Shown here: piece after piece, positions 55,082 to 64,000 of the stretch
How the letters are laid out: each line of letters begins with the position of its first letter
Position numbering within the stretch: position 1 is the first letter of the stretch
Source: Laburnicola sp. R22_1
Taxonomy: Eukaryota; Ascomycota; Dothideomycetes; Pleosporales; Didymosphaeriaceae
Length of the DNA: 64,000 nt
NCBI GenBank assembly: GCA_014281115.1
Contig: JACONQ010000020.1
Span: forward strand, 1,612,001 to 1,676,000
Reading direction: 5' to 3'
Position numbers and translations under genes: made by a program
Notes under the pieces: model-generated
Told to the model about the DNA's origin: nothing
Seen by the model: the letters and a program-made list of their open reading frames with translations, nothing else
The model's database searches: none

Positions 55082-56467
55082 ATGGCTACGCCCCTCCCTT
55101 CGACGCAAAAAGCCGCCGTCAAAGTCGGCCAGGGCGAGGCGTCCCAAGTCGAAATTAGAGACATCCCCGTGCCCGAGCCGAGCCCCGACCAGATTCTCGT
55201 AAAAGTGAACTACAGCGGGTTATGTGCGTCGGACAAGTCGTTGCTGCTGGACGAGTGGAGCAAGGCGGGGATTTCGCAGCAGCCTTGTACGCAGGGGATT
55301 GCGGGGCATGAGGGCGCAGGTACCGTTGTTGCGGTGGGGAGTAATGGTATTCTATACATTCCTTCCTTCCTTCCCTCTTCCCCCCGAACACATACATGCG
55401 TAGCTACTCCACTAACTAACACCATTTTCCAGTGCAAGACCTCTGGCAAATCGGCGACCGCGCCGGCATAAAATGGATCGCGTCCGTGTGTCACAAGTGC
55501 GAGTTCTGCACCAACGGCCTCGACGAATGCCACTGTCCGAAGCAGCTCAACTCTGGCTTCAGCATCGCGGGCACCTTCCAGGAATACTGCGTTACGGATG
55601 CGCGGTACGCGACGCGCTTGCCGGACGGGGTGTCCGACGAGGAGGCTGGCCCGCTCATGTGCGGCGGTGTCACGGCGTATGTGGCGTGTAAGAGGAGTGG
55701 TGTTGCCCCGGGGCAGTGGATCGTTGTGCCTGGTGCCGGGGGTGGTATGTTGTTTCTTTTCTTTGGCGTATATGATTATGTACCGTGTTTCCGTTTTTGT
55801 TTTTGTTTTCGTGTCGATGTGGAGGTGCATGTGCATTGCGATTGAGCTCGAGCGTTCACCTAGCTAATACGCACCCCTCACCCCCCCCAGGCCTCGGCCA
55901 CCTAGCCATCCAATACGCCAAAGCCATGGGCATGCGCGTCATCGCCATCGACGGCGGCGCCGCCAAACGCACCCTCTGCCTCCAACTCGGCGCCGAGCAC
56001 TTCATCGACTACACGACCACGGCCTCCGTCGCCGCCGAGGTCATGCGCATCACCACGTACGGCGCCCACGGCGTGGTCGTCATCTCCGCGACGCGGGAAG
56101 GCTACGAGCAGGCGCCGCATCTGCTGCGCCCGCGGGGCACCATGGTCTGCGTGGGGTTGCCGAAGGATGAGACGGTTGTTGCGGGGGCGCCGCCGTTGAT
56201 GATGTGTTTGAAGAAGTTGAATGTCGTGGGGAGTGTGACGGGGACGTTGAAGGATGTTGAGGAGGTGAGTAAGCGTGTGCGATTGGGGTGAAGGGGTAGA
56301 TGGAGGATGTGCTAATTGTTGTTGGGTAGTGTCTTGATTTTACGGCGAGGGGGGTCGTGAGGCCCATTTTGACGAAGGGGGGGATGCAGAATATTAATGG
56401 GTATTTGGGGGATTTGGTGGCTGGGAAGTTGGTTGGGAGGGCGGTTATTAAGATTGCTGCTGCGTGA
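55082..56467 (+). CDS. Zinc-dependent alcohol dehydrogenase (GroES-like, medium-chain)
   Basis: It oxidises or reduces an alcohol/aldehyde with NAD(P); the yeast Adh1-like layout suggests cytosolic ethanol metabolism, but the substrate is not proved. Exons 55082-55346, 55433-55744, 55891-56264 and 56330-56467 give 362 residues; all junction phases agree and a typical TACTAAC-like branch point (CACTAACTAAC) precedes exon 2. Catalytic zinc ligands are Cys 48 (GLCASD), His 76/Glu 77 (GHEGAG) and Cys 165 (LMCGG). The structural zinc lobe is CHKCEFCTNGLDECHC (Cys 108, 111, 114 and 121 or 123), with one residue more than the usual CX7C spacing if Cys 123 is the ligand. The Rossmann glycine motif GAGGGLGHL is split by intron 2. 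Length is normal. Confidence 0.92.
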
Positions 56468-56913
56468 AAGCGAGGGGGTTGGTGGGATGAGGATAGAGCA
56501 TTGCGTTGTTGGAGTCAGTCTTGATCGTTTTTTCTCTTTATGGGATGTCCTCCCTGTTGAACATGAATGATTGCAGCCTCCTATTTCCTCTTGGTCCTTT
56601 AATGTGATAGTCTTTTGATAGTAAGGGGTGGCCTTTGGTTGCTGCTCGTCTTATGGCTACGGCTGGGAGGTAGTCGAAAGGGGTTGAGATGGCCGCCTCC
56701 CAGACACGAATAGCATTGGCGTTCCGAAAAGAAAATATGCAAAACGGTGGAAAAGAAAGCGTTCATGATTTCGTCATTTGGGTGTTGAGAAAGGACCCTG
56801 AGACGCACAGACACAACGCTAGCACGCCACAAGTGGCTAGGGCGTGGCTTGAGCCTGCTTCTCCAACTCATCTCCAACTGGACCAACCCATCACCATCCC
56901 ATCAGAAAATGCA
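56468..56913. other. Intergenic, 3' and 5' flanks of neighbouring genes
   Basis: No supported gene. The plus-strand frame running into 56914 from upstream is a continuation of the first exon of the next gene in an implausible, low-complexity context. Confidence 0.5.
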
Positions 56914-58562
56914 ATGCGAAAGGTAGTAGTAACTGGTCTCGGGCTAGTGACGCCTTTAGGTCTAGGTATATCGCACTTTACCTTCTCCCCCCGCCACTTC
57001 AGTTGCTAACCGCTCCAAGGGGTGCGCCGAACATGGACTCGACTCCTAGATGGCCACTGCGGCATCGTGTCCATCAAGGAAAGGAGTCCCCAGTTTGCGG
57101 CGCTGCCGAGCCAAGTCGCGGGCATTGTTCCCGAAGGCCGGAAAAAAGATGGAATGTGGGATCCCAAGGAGTGGTTGAGCGCTTCGGTGTGTATTCTGCG
57201 TGCGGTTGTGAGGCGCAACTTACGGAGAGCAGGATGAGCGGAGGATGGCGCGATTTGCGCAGTATGCCATGGTTGCATCGGAAGAGGCGTTGGATGATGC
57301 TGGGTGGGCCCCGAAGAAGGAAGACGATCTTGAAGCTACAGTGCGGAATGGTGGTCTGGTAGTTTGATGTCGAGCTGACGATTTGCAGGGTGTGTATATG
57401 GGTTCTGGCATCGGGAGTTTAGACGATGTGTATGAGACTACGGTTGCGTATGAAAAGGGCGTAAGTTGAGATGTAGACTCGGAATCCCCCTGACTAACAT
57501 TCTAAGGGATACCGCAAAGTCTCGCCGCTTTTTGTGCCGCGATTGCTAATTAATCTGGCCGCCGGGCACGTTTCCATGCGTTATGGCTTCAAGGTTCGTT
57601 GCTGCGTACAGTATACGAAATGGTGGACTAAGCATTACAGGGACCTAATCATGCCGCAACCACAGCTTGCACGACCGGTGCCCACAGCATAGGCGATGCT
57701 GCGCGGCTGATTCAGTTTGGCGACGCAGATGTGATGGTTGCTGGTGGCGCAGAATCTTGCATTCATCCCCTTGCCATTGCGGGCTTTGCGAGAGCGCGAA
57801 GTTTAGCCACAGACTGGAATAACCGGCCAACGGAGTCGAGTCGACCTTTCGACAAGGATAGGGCTGGCTTCGTCATTGGAGAAGGTGCTGGTGTGGTAGT
57901 TCTGGAAGTATGGACCATTCTTTTGGGCAACGCTGATCTGCTCATCGTTCAATCACTGACCAGGGGTTAGGAACTTGAACATGCAAAGCGACGAGGCGCC
58001 AGAATCTATGCGCAAGTTGCCGGCTACGGTTTGTCTAGCGATGCACATCACATGACTGCCCCCCGCGAAGACGGCCAGGGACCTCGCCTTGCCATGAAGC
58101 ATGCTCTTCGACACGCTGGCTTGAAGCCTAGCGCCATCGACTACGTAAATGCACATGCCACAAGCACGCCGCTCGGAGACGCGGCCGAAAACAGAGCCAT
58201 CAAAGAGCTACTTCTCGGTCAGGATGGTAGAAGCAAGGCCTCCAGTGTCAACATCAGTAGCACCAAGGGGGCGATCGGGCATCTCCTGGGTGCCTCCGGA
58301 AGCGTCGAAGCAGTCTTCACGGTCCTAGCTATGCATCATGTGAGCTCTCTGCCCCACGGCTTTTCGGATTGTTTGAAGAAGCTAATGGGTGCAGAATACC
58401 CTTCCACCGACTCTAAATCTTCACAACCCAGGCAATCCTCCGGAAGACTTTGACTGCAATTACGTCGCGCATACGGCGCAGCAACACGAGGTCAAGGTTG
58501 CGCTTTCCAATAGCTTCGGCTTTGGCGGCACTAATGCGTCCCTCTGTTTTAGTAAATTGTAA
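56914..58562 (+). CDS. cem1: 3-oxoacyl-[acyl-carrier-protein] synthase II type, mitochondrial-type (Cem1/FabF)
   Basis: It condenses malonyl-ACP with a growing acyl-ACP; in fungi the stand-alone enzyme of this type serves type II fatty-acid synthesis in mitochondria, which feeds lipoate. Eight exons (56914-56965, 57020-57186, 57233-57340, 57389-57460, 57507-57593, 57641-57907, 57971-58339, 58395-58562) give 429 residues, with introns of 46-63 bp and consistent phases. The start [16 protein letters not shown] is the canonical KAS opening. The active site is Cys of [10 protein letters not shown] (about 172), His of [11 protein letters not shown] (about 313) and His of [12 protein letters not shown] (about 355), the C-H-H triad. 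The end is [15 protein letters not shown]. No clear presequence precedes the KAS core, so mitochondrial location is inferred from homology only. Confidence 0.92.
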
Positions 58563-58872
58563 CATTAGCATGTATATTGAGGGCCGAGCATCGCTCTTAC
58601 GGCATGGAGTTTTTAATCTGAGATAGGTTATGGGAGAGCTTCGTGAGTCGCCCCGTCATAGGTCCATCATGAAGCGGCCCCGCGGATAAATGTACCTTTT
58701 TCTTAGCGCGTGGGAGCTCTCCGAACCCCACTACGCTGATAGCTTAAATCTTTCCACAGCCCCGCTATCTCTTGTCTGTTTACGTCCAAGCATCTGGCCA
58801 TTTCACCTGCTTCTTTTCCACTTTTCTATTTCCTTCTCTGTCCCCCTCTCGTTCTTGCAGCATCAAGCCATC
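58563..58872. other. Intergenic, promoter of the nickel/cobalt permease
   Basis: Pyrimidine-rich stretch at 58795-58860 before the next ATG, usual for fungal 5' leaders. No gene. Confidence 0.5.
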
Positions 58873-60293
58873 ATGGAAGACCCACCGACTTCCCCTCGCA
58901 GAGTCGAAGACATAGAACCAGCAAACGGATCTTTCCTCAAAGATTGGTCTCAAAAGGCGTCAAGCTACCACTCCCGCGTCCCATATCTACGAAAACTTCC
59001 TTTCCCCGGCCTATCCATAATCCTCACACTAATTCTCATCAATCTCCTCGTCTGGGCAGCCGTCGGCATAATCCTGGTACCACGCATTCTCTCCGTCCCT
59101 CCTCCCGGGATCCCGATTAACACGTCCAGCACTTCCACACGCCCCTCATATCCACCGCGATCCTCTCCTGGACCCTCGGCCTCCGCCACGCCCTCGACGC
59201 AGACCACATTTCCGCGATCGACCTGATGACACGCCGCCTCATCGCCTCCGGCCAGCGCCCCGTCACCGTAGGCATGCATTTCAGTCTCGGCCATTCTACG
59301 ATTGTGATCCTCACCTCTGTTGTCGTCGCCGGCACCGCCGCCGCCGTGTCCTCCCAATTCGAAAATTTCAGCCGCGTAGGCGCCATCGTGGGGACGTCGG
59401 TGTCGGCTACGTTTCTCCTGCTCCTCGGGATCATGAACGTGTACATCCTGTGGAAACTAATTGCACAAATGCGGAAATTGCTCAGCACGAGCGAGACAGC
59501 GTGCCGTGAAGACGGCGAATTCCGCATCCGCGGCGGAGGCTGTCTTTTCCCCGTGCTACAGCGGCTTTTCCGGTTGATCGATCGGCCCTGGAAAATGTAT
59601 CCCCTAGGCGTGCTGTTCGGCCTCGGCTTCGACACGTCGTCTGAGATTGCGATTCTGGGCATCTCGTCCATCCAAGCGGCCAAGGGGACGGGCATCTGGC
59701 TCATTATGCTGTTCCCGCTGCTGTTCACCGCGGGCATGTGTCTCCTCGATACGACGGACGGCGCGTTGATGATGAGCTTGTATACGAGCACGCAGCTCGC
59801 GCGCGACCCGGTGGCGATTTGTTACTATAGCATTGTGCTGACTGTTGTTACGGTCGTAGTGGCGGTTATCATTGGTGTGGTGCAGTTTTTAAATTTGGCG
59901 CTGAATGTTGCGGAGCCCGAGGGGAGGTTTTGGGATGGCGTGGAGAGGTTGGGTGAGAGGTGGGATGTTGTTGGTATGTAGGCATGTGCGCATGGGGGGA
60001 TGGGGTGCTAATGTGTTGCAGGTGGGGCTATTTGTGGTGCTTTTGTGGTTTTGGGGGGGCTCAGTGTGCTCTTGTATAAGCCGTGGAGGCGGCGTGTGGA
60101 TCGGAAGCGTATGAGTTGTGCGGCCTTTGAACCTTTGCCTGCGGAGGAGGAGGTGGAAGTGGGGCATGGAGGGCAAAGAGATAGTCCGAGCGGGAAAACA
60201 AAGGGTGGCTCGAAGAGTGTGGGAGTCACCGTTGAGCCTGTTGAGGCTACTGACGCGGCTGGTCCAGCTGCATCTTCCGAGGTTAGAAGATGA
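58873..60293 (+). CDS. Nickel/cobalt transporter (NiCoT family)
   Basis: A plasma-membrane permease for Ni2+ or Co2+, as for S. pombe Nic1; fungal urease needs nickel. Exons 58873-59076, 59130-59973 and 60022-60293 give 439 residues with phases 0 and 1. The first membrane segment is at about residues 47-70 (LSIILTLILINLLVWAAV). Directly after the first intron comes the family signature RHALDADHISAID (His 88, Asp 91, Asp 93, His 94), the metal-selectivity motif. Further signature blocks are LGFDTSSEIAILG and LLDTTDGALMMS. Several more hydrophobic segments (THSTIVILTSVVVAG-like, TFLLLLGIMNVYILW, IVLTVVTVVVAVIIGVV) fit eight membrane passes. The tail after PWRRR is charged and variable. Confidence 0.92.
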
Positions 60294-60699
60294 TACTAAT
60301 CGTGGATTACCATCTGATCACCATGTACTGCGAGCAACTCGATACCCTTGGCCCATATTCAACTGCTAGGAAGGCCCTTCGGTTCTCTTCCATCCCCGGC
60401 GATCATGCACCAGAGTCCCGCAAAGGGAAGAGCTGTGGATGTTGAATATATTATATAGCTTCTTGACCCCCATAAGTGCGCTGGCAGCTCGACATTGATA
60501 ATTCGTACTTTGACGTCCAATGCCGAGTTTTCGAACCCCGTGAATCAGATTGGCATTGACAATATATTCGAGGCAATCTTATGCAGCAGCAAAATGTATC
60601 AGCAAACTACTCTGAAATCACCATAAGCATGCGTGCCACGTGCGCTCGTATGACGTTGTCGCAATTTATTACCTCCACCCCATGTCCTATCCCAACCCG
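60294..60699. other. Short intergenic between converging genes
   Basis: The permease and the next gene are convergent, so this contains both 3' ends. No gene is seen. Confidence 0.5.
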
Positions 60700-61662
60700 T
60701 CAAGGCCTAAAAGTCGTAACCTTCCCAAACGTATCCGCCATGCCCCAAATGCCCCTCCGCAGACAACTCAACTGCACAATCTGACTATGATCCACAAACA
60801 GATTGACATCGACCCCAAATTCCCTAATGTACCAATTAAACACCTTCGGATCCGCTGCCTCAAACATCACCTTCTCCATCGGCAACTCCTTCAGAATCGC
60901 CTGAATGACATCCGTCCGCCAACTCTTCACATTCTCCGTAATCCCCTCCGACTCAATCATCATCCTCTCCACGCCCATGTCGATGAAGCGCCTCGCAATG
61001 TTAATGATCTTGGACGGGTCCGACGTCCCCATACTTTCAAGCTCAGACGCCTCCGTGTCCCCGCCAGCGCCAAACTGAATCCCGAGCTCGGGTTTCGGCG
61101 TCAGGCCAGCTTGTTGTACCCGCTCGGCGAGCCGGATCCAGTCCTCTGGCGGCAGCGAGAGGAACCCCGTACTTATCTCCACCACATCGAAGCCCACATC
61201 TTTGCATACCTTCAGGTACTTGTCGACAGCTTCTACGGCGTCGCTTTGCGTTAGGACGTGCTCCATCCAGCCCCCCGTGCTCACATACACGCCGTGCTGG
61301 TGCGCGAGGTCGATTAGCTTCTTGAGCTCGTTTTTCGGGAAGAGCGAGAAGGAGCCGCCGGCGAATTTTAGCCCGTCCACGTGAGGACCCATTGTTTCTA
61401 GTACGTCGGAGAGGTAGCGGGGGCCCATGGCGGAGTAGTAGGGGCCGCGGATTTCAGTGGCGCTCGTTTTGCGGGGTTTGGGCGGGAGGGCGTTGTGTCG
61501 GATGAAGCCGTAGCCATCGTTTTTGTCTTCCAGGAGGATTTTGGGCTGGGATGACAACGTTTGTGTGGTGATGGAGAGGGGACGTGTGGTGGTGTTGGAC
61601 TTGAGGATGTGAGTGGCTCGGGGGAGAAAAGTGGGGCGCGTACATGCGCGCAGTGAAGCCAT
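60700..61662 (-). CDS. Phosphosulfolactate synthase (ComA)-like protein, probably mitochondrial
   Basis: Homologue of ComA, which in archaea adds sulfite to phosphoenolpyruvate on the way to coenzyme M; the plant relative is HSA32. Fungi make no coenzyme M by that route, so the substrate is unknown here. Single exon, 320 residues from the ATG at 61662 (MASLRACTRPTFLPRATHIL). That start gives an Arg-rich, acid-free N-terminus like a mitochondrial presequence. The frame is open to an ATG at 61749, which would add 29 residues rich in charge and is less likely. Family blocks: DGLKFAGGSFSLFP, HGVYVSTGGWMEHVL, FDVVEISTGFLSLP, KPELGIQFGAGG, MIESEGITENV, VMFEAADPKVFNWYI and NLFVDHSQIVQLSCLR. These include the TIM-barrel acid and base residues conserved in the family. 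Confidence 0.87.
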   Translation of the reverse strand: MASLRACTRPTFLPRATHILKSNTTTRPLSITTQTLSSQPKILLEDKNDGYGFIRHNALPPKPRKTSATEIRGPYYSAMGPRYLSDVLETMGPHVDGLKFAGGSFSLFPKNELKKLIDLAHQHGVYVSTGGWMEHVLTQSDAVEAVDKYLKVCKDVGFDVVEISTGFLSLPPEDWIRLAERVQQAGLTPKPELGIQFGAGGDTEASELESMGTSDPSKIINIARRFIDMGVERMMIESEGITENVKSWRTDVIQAILKELPMEKVMFEAADPKVFNWYIREFGVDVNLFVDHSQIVQLSCLRRGIWGMADTFGKVTTFRP

Positions 61663-62319
61663 GGTTTTGTGTGCGCTTGTTGTTTTTCGTTCTGCGTACT
61701 GCGTCGTGGTTCTGAAAGGGATGAATTGGATGTCTTCGTCTTGTTTCATTTTAGTATCTGATCGCTGTGACTGTTATAGAGGCCAGTGTTGAGGTATGAT
61801 AAAAGCTGTGCATCATAGTGACGTCATTTGCTAGGTTTCACCATTCGTCGAATAACCATTAGAAAACCACCATACATGCTACAGCCGCGAATCTTCTTGA
61901 ATCGGTTCCAAGAGCTGGCTGAGAGTTTAACTTGGCGTTATCGTTTGCGGCCAATTGGAGGCGCAGCTGTTGTCCGACATAACCGAGTAAAAGATCCATG
62001 CAAAACAGGAAGACCAACGACTAATATGCCAAACTCGCGCGTTTTTTTTGTGATCACCTTTTTACGCTCTTTTTGTTTACTAAGCAGGGGGGTCTGCTTT
62101 TCTTGTCATGTTATTTGAGATGAAAGCCTTTGTCGTTCTACCCCTAGGTAGTTAATTTAACGCCACATGCCAAACTCTTCGACGACTACATGGAACATCA
62201 TCCCAATTGTTGATAAGGCTTCGTGTTATTAAGGACGGAAAACAGTACGACGAAACACACTGCTCAAGTGGACGCTGGCTCATGTGACAATGGTAAAAAA
62301 ACCCGCTGATAAGTGAAGG
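61663..62319. other. Intergenic
   Basis: Holds the promoter side of the ComA-like gene and the 3' side of the P450. No supported gene; a T-run at 62043-62049 and short frames only. Confidence 0.45.
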
Positions 62320-64000
62320 CTATAGTTTAATGAAACACACCTTTTGTGCTGGAGGTCCTGTGGTAATATGTTCCTTCACTCTTTTGAAATATTTGCCCTC
62401 GTCTAAGTCCTCCGGTAGACAAATGTCGAACTCACTCACGACCCGTCCAATCACACTCCTTAGCTCCATCATGGCCATCTGCTTGCCCACGCAGTTATAT
62501 GGCCCCAGGCTGAACGGCATGAACGCTTCCTTTTTCAGTACCAGCTGAGGCTTCGTGGTCCATCTCTCGGGCAGGAACTTGTTCGGATACTCAAAGTTGC
62601 GCGGATCCCGGTGAAGTGAAAAAATCGGTATCTGAAGGATTGTGTTGCCCGGGATGAATTCATCTATGCGCAAACCTTTGGGAGGGGTTACGCGCTGCAT
62701 TCCAAATGAAATTGGAGGCCAGAGACGTAGACTTTCGTTGATCACGGCGTTCAGTAGTGCGCATGTGCCCTGGCAGTTGTTTGCTTTGTACTTGCGGTAC
62801 TCTTCGCGCACTTCGCGCATGCAATCGCGGTGTAGGGCGAGTAGCATCAAGGTGAAGTTTAGGGCTGTGGATGTGGTTTCACTGCCTGCGCCAATAATCA
62901 GACGCGATTCGCCGTATAGGATTTCCTGGCCTGCAGGTTCTTTGGATGTGTTGGCGATCAAATGCCCGACGAGATCGGATTGTCTGTAGGAATCCTATGT
63001 GGTGTCAGTGTAAGATAGACATTGGAACGAGAACGCGGCTCACCTCCTTCATGCGCTGCTTCATGCTTAACACGCTCCATTCTCTCCACAATTTCATAGG
63101 CCCGGCGAGGGATAAAAAAACGCCCAACGCATTCATCAACCTATGGATCATGATCAGTTCTCGATCGAGAGCCGAGTATAAATCAATGCACTCACCAGGG
63201 CAAGTGATACATTAAACCAAGGATATCCAAGCCACCGGTAAACATTTCCAAGAAGCTTGCTGCTACGTCGCTCTGCTCGCCTTTGATGAAACCCATTGGC
63301 TTCCCAAACGCCAGTTCAGCCATAACATCATAGCTGTAGGCATTGCAGTACTCGAGCAGCGGCACAGGCTCGCCATTATCCTGGTGCAATTGGGCCACTA
63401 ACTGGTCGGTGAATTTCTCAATATTCTGGGCAAAACCAGATAGTGCTGAATATGTTAGTAACTCCAGAGTAATTTCTGAGCTTTTAGGTCAGGAGAGCAC
63501 GAACCTTTCTTCATCCCATTATCCCAGATGGTTCGTCGCTCTTTATGAAATGCAGTGTCGCGGGTCATGTGCAGCGTGTTCTCCAATAAGTCGTAGAAAG
63601 GACCCTTTGTACACTCTGACTTAGGCCCTAATACGAAGTGGACCGCTGTGGGATCGAAGACGGTGAGCTCTCGCGGTCCTAACTCAAGTTAGCATTTTAC
63701 CGGGTCTCTTTAACTCGCCTTCGCAGGCATTAAGCAATTATGAGAGAAAGAGGAAAAATACAAGCTTACCTGATCTTACAAACTTCCCATATACCATTAA
63801 TTCCTGCTGCTTGAGGTAAAACTTCCATTGCGTGTCGAACACCTGTTTCACCGTCCACAGCTTCGACAGCTTCGCCCAAAACGGCCCGGGAAACGGATTC
63901 AGCGGATGCCAAATCGCGCGATACAGCAGTATACAGGTTGAAAGCGAACCCAAAAACACAGTCGAGAGGAGCACAGCATTGTCGAATCCGATGTAGCGGA
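62320..64000 (-). CDS. Cytochrome P450 monooxygenase, 5' end cut by the window
   Basis: A membrane-anchored heme monooxygenase of the fungal E-class group I type; substrate unknown. Exons on the minus strand: beyond 64000 to 63770, 63678-63505, 63445-63196, 63140-63044 and 62994-62320. Introns are 91, 59, 55 and 49 bp, all phases agree, and TACTAACAT serves as a branch point. The frame is open at the window edge, so the start codon is outside. Seen in order: hydrophobic anchor (AVLLSTVFLGSLSTCILLYR), proline-rich hinge (HPLNPFPGPFWAKLSKLW), I-helix GAGSETTSTALN, K-helix ExxR in NESLRLWPP, PERW, and heme ligand loop FSLGPYNCVGKQMA with the Cys. The C-terminus (GPPAQKVCFIKL) is complete. No biosynthetic core enzyme lies beside it, so a cluster role cannot be judged. 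Confidence 0.92.

Noticed and set aside
60520..60550. TTTTCGAACCCC resembling a tRNA T-loop.
   Set aside because: The flanking bases do not pair into a T-stem and no D-arm or acceptor is present.
46378..64000. A secondary-metabolite cluster (hydrolase, dehydrogenase, ketoacyl synthase, P450).
   Set aside because: The ketoacyl synthase is the stand-alone mitochondrial type, there is no PKS/NRPS core, and methionine and nickel genes lie in between.

Overview
The window looks like a chromosome segment of a filamentous ascomycete (Pezizomycotina, plausibly Pleosporales). The genes have short introns (about 50-110 bp) with GT..AG ends and CTAAC-type branch points. The transposons carry the marks of repeat-induced point mutation (RIP): many in-frame TAG/TAA codons where family members have Trp or Gln, and very AT-rich sequence. 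The species is inference; no marker in the window fixes it.

Layout. 1-1772 has no convincing gene. 1775-3899 is a complete but inactivated Fot1/pogo-type DNA transposon (P1). 4245-5520 (minus) is the PP1 regulator sds22. From about 5.8 to 46.0 kb lies an AT-rich island made almost wholly of nested transposons: an 18-bp minisatellite; P2 with P3 inside it; P4 with P5 inside it; a Tc1-like element (T1) split by Copia element C1; a Gypsy remnant (G1) split by P6; P7 split by Copia element C2; and P8 split by Copia element C3. For almost every one of these elements both ends and the target duplication (TA for the DNA elements, 5 bp for the Copia elements) can be read directly.

From 46.0 kb to the end the sequence is ordinary, GC-balanced gene space: a dienelactone-hydrolase-family protein, a small basic conserved-looking protein, a Ser/Pro-rich hypothetical protein, homoserine O-acetyltransferase (methionine synthesis), a zinc alcohol dehydrogenase, a mitochondrial-type beta-ketoacyl-ACP synthase, a nickel/cobalt permease, a ComA-like phosphosulfolactate synthase homologue and a cytochrome P450 cut by the window edge. 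These are mostly housekeeping genes and do not form an obvious pathway cluster.

The most interesting signal is in the transposon ends. All eight Fot/pogo elements, although they carry at least seven different end sequences, have a family-specific motif present twice in each terminal inverted repeat at a constant 17-bp period. That is the length of the CENP-B box, and CENP-B derives from pogo transposases. Second is the candidate primer-binding site of C1 and C3, which matches the anticodon arm of tRNA-Lys(CUU) rather than a tRNA 3' end. Third is a roughly 100-bp AT-rich repeat found six times in the island.
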